In this document: positions 26,052 through 33,752 of the stretch, in pieces
How positions within the stretch are numbered: position 1 is the first letter of the stretch
How the letters are laid out: every line of letters begins with the position of its first letter
Source of the DNA: Luteibacter jiangsuensis
GTDB taxonomy: Bacteria > Pseudomonadota > Gammaproteobacteria > Xanthomonadales > Rhodanobacteraceae
NCBI RefSeq assembly: GCF_011742555.1
Contig: NZ_JAAQQR010000010.1
Span: forward strand, 1-64,000
DNA length: 64,000 nucleotides
Direction: 5' to 3'
Made by a program: the position numbers and the translations under genes
Notes under the pieces: generated by a model
What the model was told of the DNA's origin: nothing
Seen by the model: only the letters and a program-made list of their open reading frames with translations
Database searches by the model: none

Positions 26052-27206
26052 CTACTTAGCCGGCTTTTTTACACGCTTCCCGGCCACGTCGACGACCGGG
26101 ATCGAGTGGTCGTAGTGGTGCACCATCTGCTGCGTCTTGTGGCCACTGGCCTGCTGCTTTTCAGCCGTGTCGCCCTCGGTGTCCGTGATGCCGCGATGCT
26201 TCAGCCCGTGCAGCCCGAAGCGTTGCTCCTCGACGATCAACCCGGCCTCCTTCGCTGCGGCCATCGCGCGCCGCCAGGCACTGCTCATCGCACCCTTCGA
26301 TAGTGGGGCACCGTCTTCCGAGATGACCAGCGGCCGGTCCTTCGCCTGTAGCGGGATGGGCATGCGCTTCCGCGCCCAGACCTCGGTGCGCCTCGCCGCC
26401 AACCAGTCGCAAGCGTCACGCAGCTCCGCACTCCAGCGAACCAGGGTCGGACGGCTACCCTTCCTTCGAACGACCATCAGGCCCTCGTCCGTGACGCTGG
26501 CATCAGTCAGGTCGCGCACCTCGACGCCGCGCATGCGGCAGAGGTAAGCGAGCGCAGCCACCGCCCATACGTACGGCGCGAGCGAACCCTTCCGGCGGCC
26601 GGACATCGCGCCACGCGCGCGCAGGAACGCCGCCACGCCCTTCATGACGTCCTCCTCTGGCATTCGGTGCGCGCGGCGCTCCTTGGCCTGCGCGACGCCC
26701 TTCGCGGGGTTGCCGGCGCAATGGCCGCGCCGCACCCCCCAGTTGAAGGCCACGGACAGGTAGCGCTTGATGGCGTTCGCCTTCGTGGGGAACTCCTCGG
26801 CGATCTGATCGACCAGGCGCTGTAGCAGCGGCGTGGTTATCGTCGAGAGCGGCAATTTCGCGAAGGGGATGCCCAGCTTCGTTGGATGCTTCCGCAGCGC
26901 CTCGTGGGCGTAGGCGTAGCCCTCCTGCGTCGCGGCCGCCAGGCCTCGGAAGTGCGCGGAGCCGTCGAACTTGTCCAGCAGGTAGTCCAGGGTGTCCGTC
27001 TTCACCCCTCGGACGGCTTCCATGGCCTTGTGCAGGTCCGACATCAGGACATCGGCCTCGGCCACGCGGATCCGCTTCGCCGGCTTGCCGGCGAGCGTGT
27101 ACCAGTAGCGATCGCGCCGGTTCCAATAGATACCGACCGGCAGCTTCTTCTGGTCGATGTGGCCGGGGATCGTGGGATCGAACCGGCGCTTACGTCCTCG
27201 CGTCAA
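26052..27206 (-). CDS. int: Tyrosine-type phage integrase
   Basis: The 384-residue recombinase has an N-terminal arm/core-binding region (WNRRDRYWYTLAGKP; a SAM-like helical domain at about 90-185). In the catalytic domain, CRMRGVEVRDL carries the first Arg, HGLKHRG the His box (Lys where many members have Arg) and GHKTQQMVHHYDHS the final His and Tyr. It mediates integration into tRNA-Asn next to it. Its start overlaps the stop of the DUF4224 gene by four bases, so it is the last gene of the leftward operon. Confidence 0.93.
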   Translation of the reverse strand: MTRGRKRRFDPTIPGHIDQKKLPVGIYWNRRDRYWYTLAGKPAKRIRVAEADVLMSDLHKAMEAVRGVKTDTLDYLLDKFDGSAHFRGLAAATQEGYAYAHEALRKHPTKLGIPFAKLPLSTITTPLLQRLVDQIAEEFPTKANAIKRYLSVAFNWGVRRGHCAGNPAKGVAQAKERRAHRMPEEDVMKGVAAFLRARGAMSGRRKGSLAPYVWAVAALAYLCRMRGVEVRDLTDASVTDEGLMVVRRKGSRPTLVRWSAELRDACDWLAARRTEVWARKRMPIPLQAKDRPLVISEDGAPLSKGAMSSAWRRAMAAAKEAGLIVEEQRFGLHGLKHRGITDTEGDTAEKQQASGHKTQQMVHHYDHSIPVVDVAGKRVKKPAK

Positions 27207-27412
27207 AGCACGTCCTCCGTGCGGTAGCGCGGCTCGTTCGACGGCGTCAGGCCGAGGGCCGCATTAACGGCCTCGATCGTAGTCCAGGGGAGGGGGCCGG
27301 CCCCCAGTCGGATCCCTTGCTCGCTGGCCCACTTCCGCACGGCCGAGGGCTTCGTTTTGTGCGAGAGCCGGCAGAGGTCGTCGAAGTCGACGAGGTGGGT
27401 GTTACTGCTCAC
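27203..27412 (-). CDS. DUF4224-like small protein
   Basis: This 69-residue protein has FDDLCRLSHKTKPSAVRKWA followed by GPLPWTTIEAVNAALGL, the DUF4224 pattern found directly upstream of phage integrases. Such proteins may act as recombination directionality factors, but that is unproven. The GTG start overlaps the stop of the HNH gene (GTGA) and its stop overlaps the integrase start, so expression of both is coupled. Confidence 0.75.
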   Translation of the reverse strand: MSSNTHLVDFDDLCRLSHKTKPSAVRKWASEQGIRLGAGPLPWTTIEAVNAALGLTPSNEPRYRTEDVL

Positions 27413-27837
27413 GGCTTCGCCGCCTCCTGGAACAGGTCGCCGGAAGCCTTGCGCGCCGCGATGGTGGCGCGCCGAGTCTCGGCATGGTGGTCTTTGTCGT
27501 AGGCGAGGTGGCACCGCTGGCACCACGCACGAAGGTTGTCGGGCTCACAGTTCTCGGGCTGGTGATCGAGGTGGCCTATCGTCAGCACGATGGTCACGTA
27601 GCGCCCGGCCGGGTAGTCCACCAGGTGGACCTGGCCGAGGGCCTCCCCAGTGATGGCATCGAACACCTCGCCCGTGTCGAGCATGTAGGTGGCGCCGCTG
27701 TCTTCCCTGCAGATGCGCTCGCCGTTGGGAACCTTGCACTGTTCGCAGCAGTTGCCGGCGCGTTCGAGGATGGCCGGCCGGATCTCGGTAAACCAGTTCG
27801 ACGGGTAGCGAGCGCGGTTCTCAGGCTTGATCGGCAC
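27409..27837 (-). CDS. HNH-like nuclease domain protein
   Basis: The 142-residue protein has an early zinc pair (CCEQCKVPNG, near residue 30) and a C-terminal GHLDHQPENC ... LRAWCQRCHLAYD block. That is the HNH beta-beta-alpha metal motif with structural Cys pairs. It is likely a small phage endonuclease; its target is unknown. It overlaps the ASCH-like gene upstream by 17 bases and the DUF4224 gene downstream by four. Confidence 0.75.
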   Translation of the reverse strand: MPIKPENRARYPSNWFTEIRPAILERAGNCCEQCKVPNGERICREDSGATYMLDTGEVFDAITGEALGQVHLVDYPAGRYVTIVLTIGHLDHQPENCEPDNLRAWCQRCHLAYDKDHHAETRRATIAARKASGDLFQEAAKP

Positions 27838-28522
27838 GCGGCACCTCCACGAGTCGAAACTCGATGCACCACACCCAGGGGTTGTCGGCCCAGGTCGTTC
27901 CCGGCTTGGCTAGCCCATCCCAGAGGTCGGCGAACTGCTGGCGCAGGTCCACCACGGCGTCGTGCTCGCGCAGGTGGCTGACCATGCCCTCGGCGATAGC
28001 CTGTTCGGCGGTGATGCCCTGCAAACGCTCCACGCGCACGGCGGTCACTTCAAGGGTGATCCGGCTGGCCCATCGAGGCATGTGGATGGCCGGCCGCCAG
28101 TGCGGGCCCGTGTCGTGGTCGCGGCATTGGGCGCAGCTCGGGCGGTCGCAGCACAGATCCGGCGCGGGGTCCGTGGCGCGGTAATGCGCCTGGGTCCACA
28201 GTGGCAGCAGGCCGTCTACGTCGTCGTCCGGCCTGCGCCGCACGGGCCGCCCGTCAGCGTGCGGCGGCTCGCCTCCTTCGACGTCGTGCTCTAGGGCGAA
28301 GGTCTCGCGCACCCACAGCCGGTCGCCGGGCGCGCCGTAGGGGCACGGATACCAGTAGTCAGTCGCGCGGTTGAGATCTTCGCGCCACGGCCACAGGGAG
28401 CCGTCATCGCGTTCCTCGATGCTCTGGTAAGTCGGCTTCACCACCCGCCGCGTCACGGTCTTGCGGCCTTCGAGGATGGCGTGCACCATCGGCGCACTGA
28501 AAAGGATGGGGAGTTCACGCAT
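27821..28522 (-). CDS. Phage protein with ASCH-like start
   Basis: The 233-residue protein opens with MRELPILFSAPMVHAILEG and RKTVTRRVVKP, an ASCH-like pattern common in phage proteins of unknown role that are sometimes labelled morphogenetic. The pattern continues with PYGAPGDRLWVRETFA and PRWASRITLEVTAVRVERLQ. A Cys/His insertion (CCDRPSCAQCRDHD) near residue 135 may bind metal. ATG 28522 shares two bases with the divergent start of the plus-strand gene at 28521, and GAAGG lies upstream. The longer frame upstream has no protein character. Confidence 0.75.
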   Translation of the reverse strand: MRELPILFSAPMVHAILEGRKTVTRRVVKPTYQSIEERDDGSLWPWREDLNRATDYWYPCPYGAPGDRLWVRETFALEHDVEGGEPPHADGRPVRRRPDDDVDGLLPLWTQAHYRATDPAPDLCCDRPSCAQCRDHDTGPHWRPAIHMPRWASRITLEVTAVRVERLQGITAEQAIAEGMVSHLREHDAVVDLRQQFADLWDGLAKPGTTWADNPWVWCIEFRLVEVPRADQA

Positions 28523-28745
28523 GGTCAGTACCTTCGGGAAGTACGAGCTGCACACGGGCTTCATGCGCATCGAGGCCGATGGGGTGGAATTCGCGGGAAC
28601 CTGGTCGGCCTTCGAGATGCTGGAAGACGGGATGAAACGGCGAATCCAAGACGCGTGGACCACAGGGCGGTATCCGAACGAGATACTCGCCTCCCGGGCC
28701 GCCGAGGACGAGGGCACGGCGTTCATCCGCACGCTTCCTCCGTGA
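28521..28745 (+). CDS. Small phage protein, divergent to the leftward operon
   Basis: This 74-residue acidic protein (MVSTFGKYELHTGFMRIEAD start) is not recognised. GGGGAG at 28508-28513 is well placed for ATG 28521. Its reading frame looks like genuine protein whereas the opposite strand here does not, and it exactly fills the gap between two leftward genes. It is the only rightward gene in the 26-36.8 kb stretch. Its start codon overlaps the start codon of the leftward neighbour at CATG. Confidence 0.6.
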   Translation: MVSTFGKYELHTGFMRIEADGVEFAGTWSAFEMLEDGMKRRIQDAWTTGRYPNEILASRAAEDEGTAFIRTLPP

Positions 28746-28747
28746 CG

Positions 28748-29008
28748 TCATGACTGCACCGCCTTTGCCTTCTCGGCAGCCAGCTCGCCGGCGGCGTGCG
28801 CATTCGCGAGCACAACGAAGTCGGCGATCTCGTCGGGAAGCTCCAGGCCGTTCCCTACCTCGGGACTGATGCGCTCCCCGTCGGGATCGTATAGCGTGGG
28901 CACCGCCGCGCCGCGCTCCAGAGCAAGTTCGATGATGTAGCCGTCAGGGAGATCGCGGCAGGCCGCCTCTACCGCCTCGCCGATACGGTGAAAGAAGGTT
29001 GCACTCAC
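28748..29008 (-). CDS. Hypothetical phage protein
   Basis: The 86-residue acidic protein (MSATFFHRIGEAVEAACRD start) has no recognised domain; it is probably soluble, with a helical C-terminus (IADFVVLANAHAAGELAAEK). The GTG start overlaps the stop of the upstream gene (GTGA), typical of this operon. Confidence 0.6.
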   Translation of the reverse strand: MSATFFHRIGEAVEAACRDLPDGYIIELALERGAAVPTLYDPDGERISPEVGNGLELPDEIADFVVLANAHAAGELAAEKAKAVQS

Positions 29009-29232
29009 GACCGCACCTCCCCATCCCCCGCCGTGGGGGTGTCCTTCGGTGCTGGCCTACGCTTGCCTTTCACCGCGCGCTTGGCCTCTTCGATCACATT
29101 CTCGTAGGCCATCTCAATCGCTTCTTCAGGCGTGAGGCCATACTGTTTTTCCGCACCCCGCCTCAGGCGCTCGGGCGACTGATAGCTGGCAATGCGTTTG
29201 AGCGCGTCGAAATAAGCGGCTTCGTTGCTCAC
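29005..29232 (-). CDS. Hypothetical phage protein
   Basis: The 75-residue protein looks helical over residues 5-55 (ALKRIASYQSPERLRRGAEK, TPEEAIEMAYENVIEEAKRA) and ends in a basic, Pro-rich tail. No family is recognised. GTG start and stop both overlap neighbours by four bases, so it is translated as part of the coupled leftward series. Confidence 0.6.
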   Translation of the reverse strand: MSNEAAYFDALKRIASYQSPERLRRGAEKQYGLTPEEAIEMAYENVIEEAKRAVKGKRRPAPKDTPTAGDGEVRS

Positions 29233-30398
29233 GGTTTCACCTCCGGCGCGGCGGCGAGCATTTCAGCGTAGCGCTCGCCGAAGTCACCGATGAAGACTGT
29301 GGTTCGAGCGAAGGAAAGCGGCGGCTCGTCGGATTGGAACGCCGAGCGCATTTCCGGCGTAGGCTCGACCGGCACGAGCTTCCACCCCTCCGGCACCACC
29401 GCCCCGGCGCTGGGCGAGGCGAGGGCGGTGCGCGCCAGGCACGCGCTGCACGTGTGACCGGCATTCTCCGGCACCGGACGGCAGCCGCATGCTCCGGGAC
29501 CGTGGTCGAGGTCGTGATCGACAAGAAGGGCGGTCAACGCGCGACGAAGCTCCGTCACCTCGCCATCCTTGCGGACCTGACATTGGGCGGTGAGGGTACG
29601 GATCACGCTTGCATAGCAATCATGCATGTCAGCCTGACTGTCATGGCCCAGCTTCCGCTGCGTATCGCGTTCGCGTTCGTGCCATTCGATCACGTTCGAT
29701 AGCCCATCCGTCACCTCGGCAGGCGTGGCGCCACTGCCGTGCACGAAGCCCTGGTCGTAGCCGTCCGCGAAAGCCTTACGCACGACCGGATCGGGGCTGC
29801 ACTCGTTGGTGTCCGGGTCCAGCTTCAGACCTTCCTCGGCAGGCGTGGCGACAGCCGGGCGCGGTGCACATAGGGCGGCTTCCACACGGGCCACCGCTCT
29901 CCCGAACGAAATCTGGTCGCTGGTATCGCCGTCGAAACCTTTGCGAGCAATAGGAAGAAGGGATCGAACAGCGGCCCTAAGTTCATCATCCTCGTCAAGC
30001 GCGGCACACCGAGAGTCGATGATGGCTCGTACCTCGTTACGCACGTTCAAACGCGCTCTGTGATGCCCACGCTGGTATTCCGACAGTGTGTTGAACTCGT
30101 CTAGGTCAATATCTGGCCACGCCACGGCTTGCTCTATCCGAGCCACCACCCCATCGCCCACCGCCTGCTCGGGCTTCGGCTGGGCATTTCGTTCCAACCA
30201 ATCGTTGTGGCGAGCTACGTCGTACCCTTCACCACTCGGCTGCTCGGCAGGCTGGGAGGCGAGGCTGGCGATCATGGCGTTGAGGCTCGCAACGGCCTGA
30301 CGCACGCGAGTGACGTGGAGTGAGACGCGCGATAGGTTGCCGCCAACTTGCGCGGTTTCCAGCAGGTTGCGGATGTCGGTGAGGGTCATCGTGCTCAT
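29229..30398 (-). CDS. Large hypothetical phage protein
   Basis: This 389-residue protein starts MSTMTLTDIRNLLETAQVGG after an AGGATCACC leader. It has several short segments typical of phage accessory proteins (WLERNAQPKPEQAVGDGVV; VRKAFADGYDQGFVHGSG; a Cys/His stretch CGCRPVPENAGHTCSACL near residue 325; VPEGWKLVPVEPTPEM near residue 350). The last segment is common in proteins of lambdoid leftward operons. Function unknown. The longer frame to 30920 overlaps the next gene and was not used. Confidence 0.65.
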   Translation of the reverse strand: MSTMTLTDIRNLLETAQVGGNLSRVSLHVTRVRQAVASLNAMIASLASQPAEQPSGEGYDVARHNDWLERNAQPKPEQAVGDGVVARIEQAVAWPDIDLDEFNTLSEYQRGHHRARLNVRNEVRAIIDSRCAALDEDDELRAAVRSLLPIARKGFDGDTSDQISFGRAVARVEAALCAPRPAVATPAEEGLKLDPDTNECSPDPVVRKAFADGYDQGFVHGSGATPAEVTDGLSNVIEWHERERDTQRKLGHDSQADMHDCYASVIRTLTAQCQVRKDGEVTELRRALTALLVDHDLDHGPGACGCRPVPENAGHTCSACLARTALASPSAGAVVPEGWKLVPVEPTPEMRSAFQSDEPPLSFARTTVFIGDFGERYAEMLAAAPEVKP

Positions 30399-30406
30399 GG
30401 TGATCC

Positions 30407-30868
30407 TTAGAACTTGCCCAGCAGCGGGACGACCTTCCCCGACTGGTAGGCGATGGAGACGGTGGGAGCGACCTCGTCGTGCACGGTGCGTCCGTTGGGC
30501 AGCACGATGTGCGCAAGGAACTCGGCTTCGAAGGTGGTGATGCCGGACTCGACGGCTTCGAGCTTGGCCTTGATGCAGAGCGCGAGGGCGCGCCACTTCT
30601 GGCGCACGGCCGCTTCGTAGGCCTTGGCCGCGTCGGCAGGGCTGCGTAGATGGTTGCGGCCTGGCGTGCGCGTGAACTCCGTCGCCTGCGGATTCGGCAT
30701 CGGAAGCTCGAACTTCACCCGCCGATCGAAGGCCTCGAAGGCGATGATTGCGCGGTCCGGCGCGGAGCCGTACATGAAGGACGTGGCGCCGTAGCGGCGG
30801 AGCGTGGACTCGATCTCCGCGCGGCTCTTGTCGCTGCTCACGGTCGTGCCTTGGGCGTACTTCGTCAT
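30407..30868 (-). CDS. Conserved phage protein of unknown function
   Basis: The 153-residue protein has the conserved pattern YGATSFMYGSAPDRAIIAFEA, KFELPMPNP and KWRALALCIKAKLEAVESG, seen in many temperate siphophages near recombination genes. The long central helix region suggests a DNA- or protein-binding role, but none is established. Eight bases separate it from the next gene; it overlaps the cupin-like gene upstream. Confidence 0.7.
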   Translation of the reverse strand: MTKYAQGTTVSSDKSRAEIESTLRRYGATSFMYGSAPDRAIIAFEAFDRRVKFELPMPNPQATEFTRTPGRNHLRSPADAAKAYEAAVRQKWRALALCIKAKLEAVESGITTFEAEFLAHIVLPNGRTVHDEVAPTVSIAYQSGKVVPLLGKF

Positions 30869-31437
30869 ACCTTGACGGCCTTCTTCTTCGGCGGCGGCGG
30901 AGGTGTGGCCGGCCGCGCATAGGTGGGAGGTGGGTTGGTATTCGGCGCGCGGCGGAGTGCCGGGGAATCCGTCAAGGCTTCACACCCCGCGCCGATAGCG
31001 CCCGGGTCGCTGGGATCGGTGAACTTCTGCCAGGGCACCCAGCCGCTCATGCAGTGGAAGCCCCACTCGCGGAACCGTGGACCGGTGATGAATAGCGTCA
31101 GGCACGGCCCGTCCACCAGCTCGATGCGATGGGCGGTGCTGGCGCCTCGGGCCACGACGTCACCCTCGCAACGCTCGGTGCGCGTGTGGATGCCGCCGGC
31201 GTTGATCCGGTGCTCGACATAGCGGCCGGCCAGCAGCATGCTGACGTTCCACCACGGGTGGTCGTGGAGCGCGCGATCGTCGTCCGAGCGCATGAAGACG
31301 TGCAGGTAGACATTGAACAGCCGGTTGCGCGGGATCACCCACCAGCGGAGCAGGTAGGGGCGATCCTGGCCGCCGATGACAACATCGGGTGCGCGCTTCA
31401 GGGTGCGGGAGGCGAGGCGATCGAGGAAGCGCATCAT
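30865..31437 (-). CDS. Cupin-like phage protein
   Basis: This 190-residue protein has FNVYLHVFMRSDDDRALHDH followed by PWWN, a cupin-type metal-binding strand, and GDVVARGASTAHRIEL further on. The C-terminus is a Pro/Lys-rich tail (PPPPPKKKAVKV). Such small cupins recur in phage genomes with unknown substrates. The first 25 residues are basic. It overlaps both neighbours by four bases. Confidence 0.68.
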   Translation of the reverse strand: MMRFLDRLASRTLKRAPDVVIGGQDRPYLLRWWVIPRNRLFNVYLHVFMRSDDDRALHDHPWWNVSMLLAGRYVEHRINAGGIHTRTERCEGDVVARGASTAHRIELVDGPCLTLFITGPRFREWGFHCMSGWVPWQKFTDPSDPGAIGAGCEALTDSPALRRAPNTNPPPTYARPATPPPPPKKKAVKV

Positions 31438-31625
31438 GCCGGAACCTGCACAGCGGCGGCGTATTTGAACGCTTCGGGAAGCGTCTGGACGAGCGCGACG
31501 AGGTAGCCGTAGATAGTCACCTGAAGGAATGGATGCCAGCGTCCGTGCTCATCGAACCATCCCTCAACGGAATGGCTGATTCGCGGCTTCTGGGGCTTGG
31601 GGCGGATGGGCAGGTCCATGGTCAT
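31434..31625 (-). CDS. Hypothetical phage protein
   Basis: The 63-residue protein (MTMDLPIRPKPQKPRISHSV start) has a Pro/Lys-rich beginning and a hydrophobic middle (FLQVTIYGYLVALVQTLP). No family is recognised. The ATG at 31625 overlaps the stop of the upstream gene (ATGA), which decided this start over the longer frame. Confidence 0.55.
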   Translation of the reverse strand: MTMDLPIRPKPQKPRISHSVEGWFDEHGRWHPFLQVTIYGYLVALVQTLPEAFKYAAAVQVPA

Positions 31626-31870
31626 CCCTCCACCGCGTGCGGGATCTTGGCGTTGTCGATCGTGACCTCGGCGACCCACTCGCGCACGCCGCTATGTCCG
31701 ATCTCACGCTCATCGAAGTAAACGGATTTCACTGCCTCGCGAGGCGTGTCGGCCATGCCGGCGGCATGAAGAACTGCGTTCGCCACCAATCGCTCCATCT
31801 CGGCGCGGGCGAACGTCATGGCGACCTTGGTCGTGTGTGTGTGCTGGATCGTGGGCTTAGCCATGGTCAC
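31622..31870 (-). CDS. Hypothetical phage protein
   Basis: This 82-residue protein (MTMAKPTIQHTHTTKVAMTF start) has a mixed alpha/beta look (MTFARAEMERLVANAVLHAA; VREWVAEVTIDNAKIP) and no recognised family. GTG 31870 overlaps the upstream stop; ATG 31864 is an alternative start. Confidence 0.58.
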   Translation of the reverse strand: MTMAKPTIQHTHTTKVAMTFARAEMERLVANAVLHAAGMADTPREAVKSVYFDEREIGHSGVREWVAEVTIDNAKIPHAVEG

Positions 31871-32442
31871 TCCGAAATACCGTCTTCGACGAGACGGGCG
31901 TTGTAGGCGTCACGGATGCGCTGGCGCTGCTGCTCCGCGTCGAGGTCGAGGTCGTCCACCGCGGCAAGGGCGGACTGGAAGGCTTCCCGGGCTTCGCTGG
32001 TGGAGCAGTCGCGGGCCACGCCCAGGACGTCGCTCCAGTGCTGGCGCGCGGGACCTGGGGCGGGAGCCGTCACACCCTGACGGGGAGCCGTGGACGGCGA
32101 AGGCGTGGCGTGCACGGTCGGTACGAATGGCGGCAGGCTGATCGGCGCCGGCGGCGCCGCTGCAGGGCTGGGAGCCAGACCGACGAGCCACCAGCACGTC
32201 GACCCGCCTCGCGTGTCGTGGCGCAAGACCTTTCCCGCCTCCTGCAGCTTCTGCATGCGCCTGCGCGCTTGCGGAACCGACAGGCCAGCCTCACGAGCAA
32301 CCTCGTCCAGGTGCGGCCCGGTGAGCACAGCGGTCCGGTCGCCGCAGCGGAACGGGTCAACTATCATCCAGCGGTTCGCGGCCTTCATGCACGCACGTGC
32401 CAGGGCCTTCTCGAACTCTTCGGGCGTGATGGTGGTGGTCAT
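31867..32442 (-). CDS. Winged-helix and J-domain-like phage protein
   Basis: The 191-residue protein seems to have two parts. Residues 1-90 carry a winged-helix-like segment (LTGPHLDEVAREAGLSVPQA, RRRMQKLQEAGKVLRHD). After a Pro-rich linker, residues 140-190 read HWSDVLGVARDCSTSEAREA followed by a basic helix ending RIRDAYNARL, which resembles a DnaJ domain but lacks an HPD motif. A DNA-binding protein able to contact a chaperone or replication protein is possible; this is inference. Confidence 0.6.
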   Translation of the reverse strand: MTTTITPEEFEKALARACMKAANRWMIVDPFRCGDRTAVLTGPHLDEVAREAGLSVPQARRRMQKLQEAGKVLRHDTRGGSTCWWLVGLAPSPAAAPPAPISLPPFVPTVHATPSPSTAPRQGVTAPAPGPARQHWSDVLGVARDCSTSEAREAFQSALAAVDDLDLDAEQQRQRIRDAYNARLVEDGISE

Positions 32443-33752
32443 GCTGTCTTCTCGAACAGGCTGGTCTGGCGGGACGCCTCGTCGTGCTCGCGCTGCGCAT
32501 CGGCGATCCGGGCGAGGGCGATAGCCGCGTAGTCACGGTCCATTTCCATGCCGATGAATCGCATGCCTTCGAGCACGGCGCCGCGGCCGGTACTTCCCGA
32601 GCCCAAGAACGGGTCAAGCACGACGCCGCCTGCCGGCGTGACCAGGCGACATAGGTAGCGCATCAGGTCGGTGGGCTTTACGGTCGGATGGTGGTTAGCG
32701 CGCTTGGGCGGCTCGTACCCCTCGTCGCGGCGCGTGATGTGCTGGCCAGAGGTATTCGAGACCATGCCTGCGGCGCGCTTCTCGAAGTCAGCCAGGCCGG
32801 CCTCGCGGTCTTTCGCCGTAGCCTTGGCGCAATAGAAGAAACGGGCGGCACTGCCACTATCGTTCCGCGCTGGCGCGTCTGGCGCGGCGGGCATATCGCC
32901 GTAGATGCCGCGCGACACGCGCTTACGGGATTGCCCGCGCAGATCGCCCTGCTGGCCCGGGGCGTCCGGGAAGTAAGCCACAACCGTATCGCTTCCGTCG
33001 TGGATGACGTTCGCTGGCCAGCGTCCCGCGATATCACCACCGCGCGGGCCGGGCGCCGCAGCGAAGTTGGTGGCGCCGTTCTCCGCGTACCGTGCGTTCG
33101 CGCTGGGCTGGCCTGCGCGGCCGCGGGGCGTGTGCTCATCGTGACGGCACGGGATCAACCCCGCGCCGGCGCGCAGGGTCTCATCGGTCGGGATGCGGCA
33201 GCCGTCGATGTCGAGGCCACCAGTGCCCCACTTGGCGAAGTTCTGCGCGACGGTGCCTTCAAGGGGCTTGCGGGCCATGACGACCGGCTCGTGCGCAGGC
33301 TTGCAGGCGGTGCCGCCCCATTCGCCGTTGTGCGACTTCGGAAAGCCGCTGCCGAAGATCCACATGATCTGATCGCGCACTTCAAAGCCTGCATCCTCGA
33401 TGCCGCATGCCATGCGGTGGTATGTGCGCGGGCTGGCGAATGAGAGAAGCAGGCCGCCGGGCTTGAGCACGCGGAAGGCTTCTGCCGCCCAGGCTTCGCT
33501 GAACCGCTGGAATGCCTTCATTGCTTCCGGCGCAAGGTCGTACATTCCCGCTGCCGCTGCCTTGCCATTGCGCGTGCGTCCTGCCTCCGAACTGTCGGCG
33601 CTGGCATGCCTGCGTTCAATGTCCGCGCCATCCCACGCCTTGCCCATGAACCGGATGCCATAGGGCGGGTCGGTGACCACCGAATCGACGCTGTTGTCGG
33701 GCAGCGTGCGCATCAGTTCCAGGCAGTCGCCGGTGAGGATGGTGACGCTCAT
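32439..33752 (-). CDS. Phage DNA N6-adenine/N4-cytosine methyltransferase
   Basis: The 437-residue enzyme has the catalytic motif DPPYG at about residues 28-32, ahead of the SAM-binding DPFLGSGSTGRGA block near residue 390; this order places it in the beta class. The HHPTVKPTDLMRYLCRLVTP segment precedes motif I. No restriction enzyme gene is adjacent, so it is an orphan methyltransferase that may protect phage DNA from host restriction or mark it for regulation. It overlaps rdgC by four bases. Confidence 0.9.
   Translation of the reverse strand: MSVTILTGDCLELMRTLPDNSVDSVVTDPPYGIRFMGKAWDGADIERRHASADSSEAGRTRNGKAAAAGMYDLAPEAMKAFQRFSEAWAAEAFRVLKPGGLLLSFASPRTYHRMACGIEDAGFEVRDQIMWIFGSGFPKSHNGEWGGTACKPAHEPVVMARKPLEGTVAQNFAKWGTGGLDIDGCRIPTDETLRAGAGLIPCRHDEHTPRGRAGQPSANARYAENGATNFAAAPGPRGGDIAGRWPANVIHDGSDTVVAYFPDAPGQQGDLRGQSRKRVSRGIYGDMPAAPDAPARNDSGSAARFFYCAKATAKDREAGLADFEKRAAGMVSNTSGQHITRRDEGYEPPKRANHHPTVKPTDLMRYLCRLVTPAGGVVLDPFLGSGSTGRGAVLEGMRFIGMEMDRDYAAIALARIADAQREHDEASRQTSLFEKTA

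Noticed and set aside
29229-30920. Single 563-residue leftward protein
   Set aside because: The N-terminal 173 residues of that frame overlap the well-supported gene at 30407-30868 and are Arg/His-rich shadow sequence; ATG 30398 with AGGAT gives the credible start.
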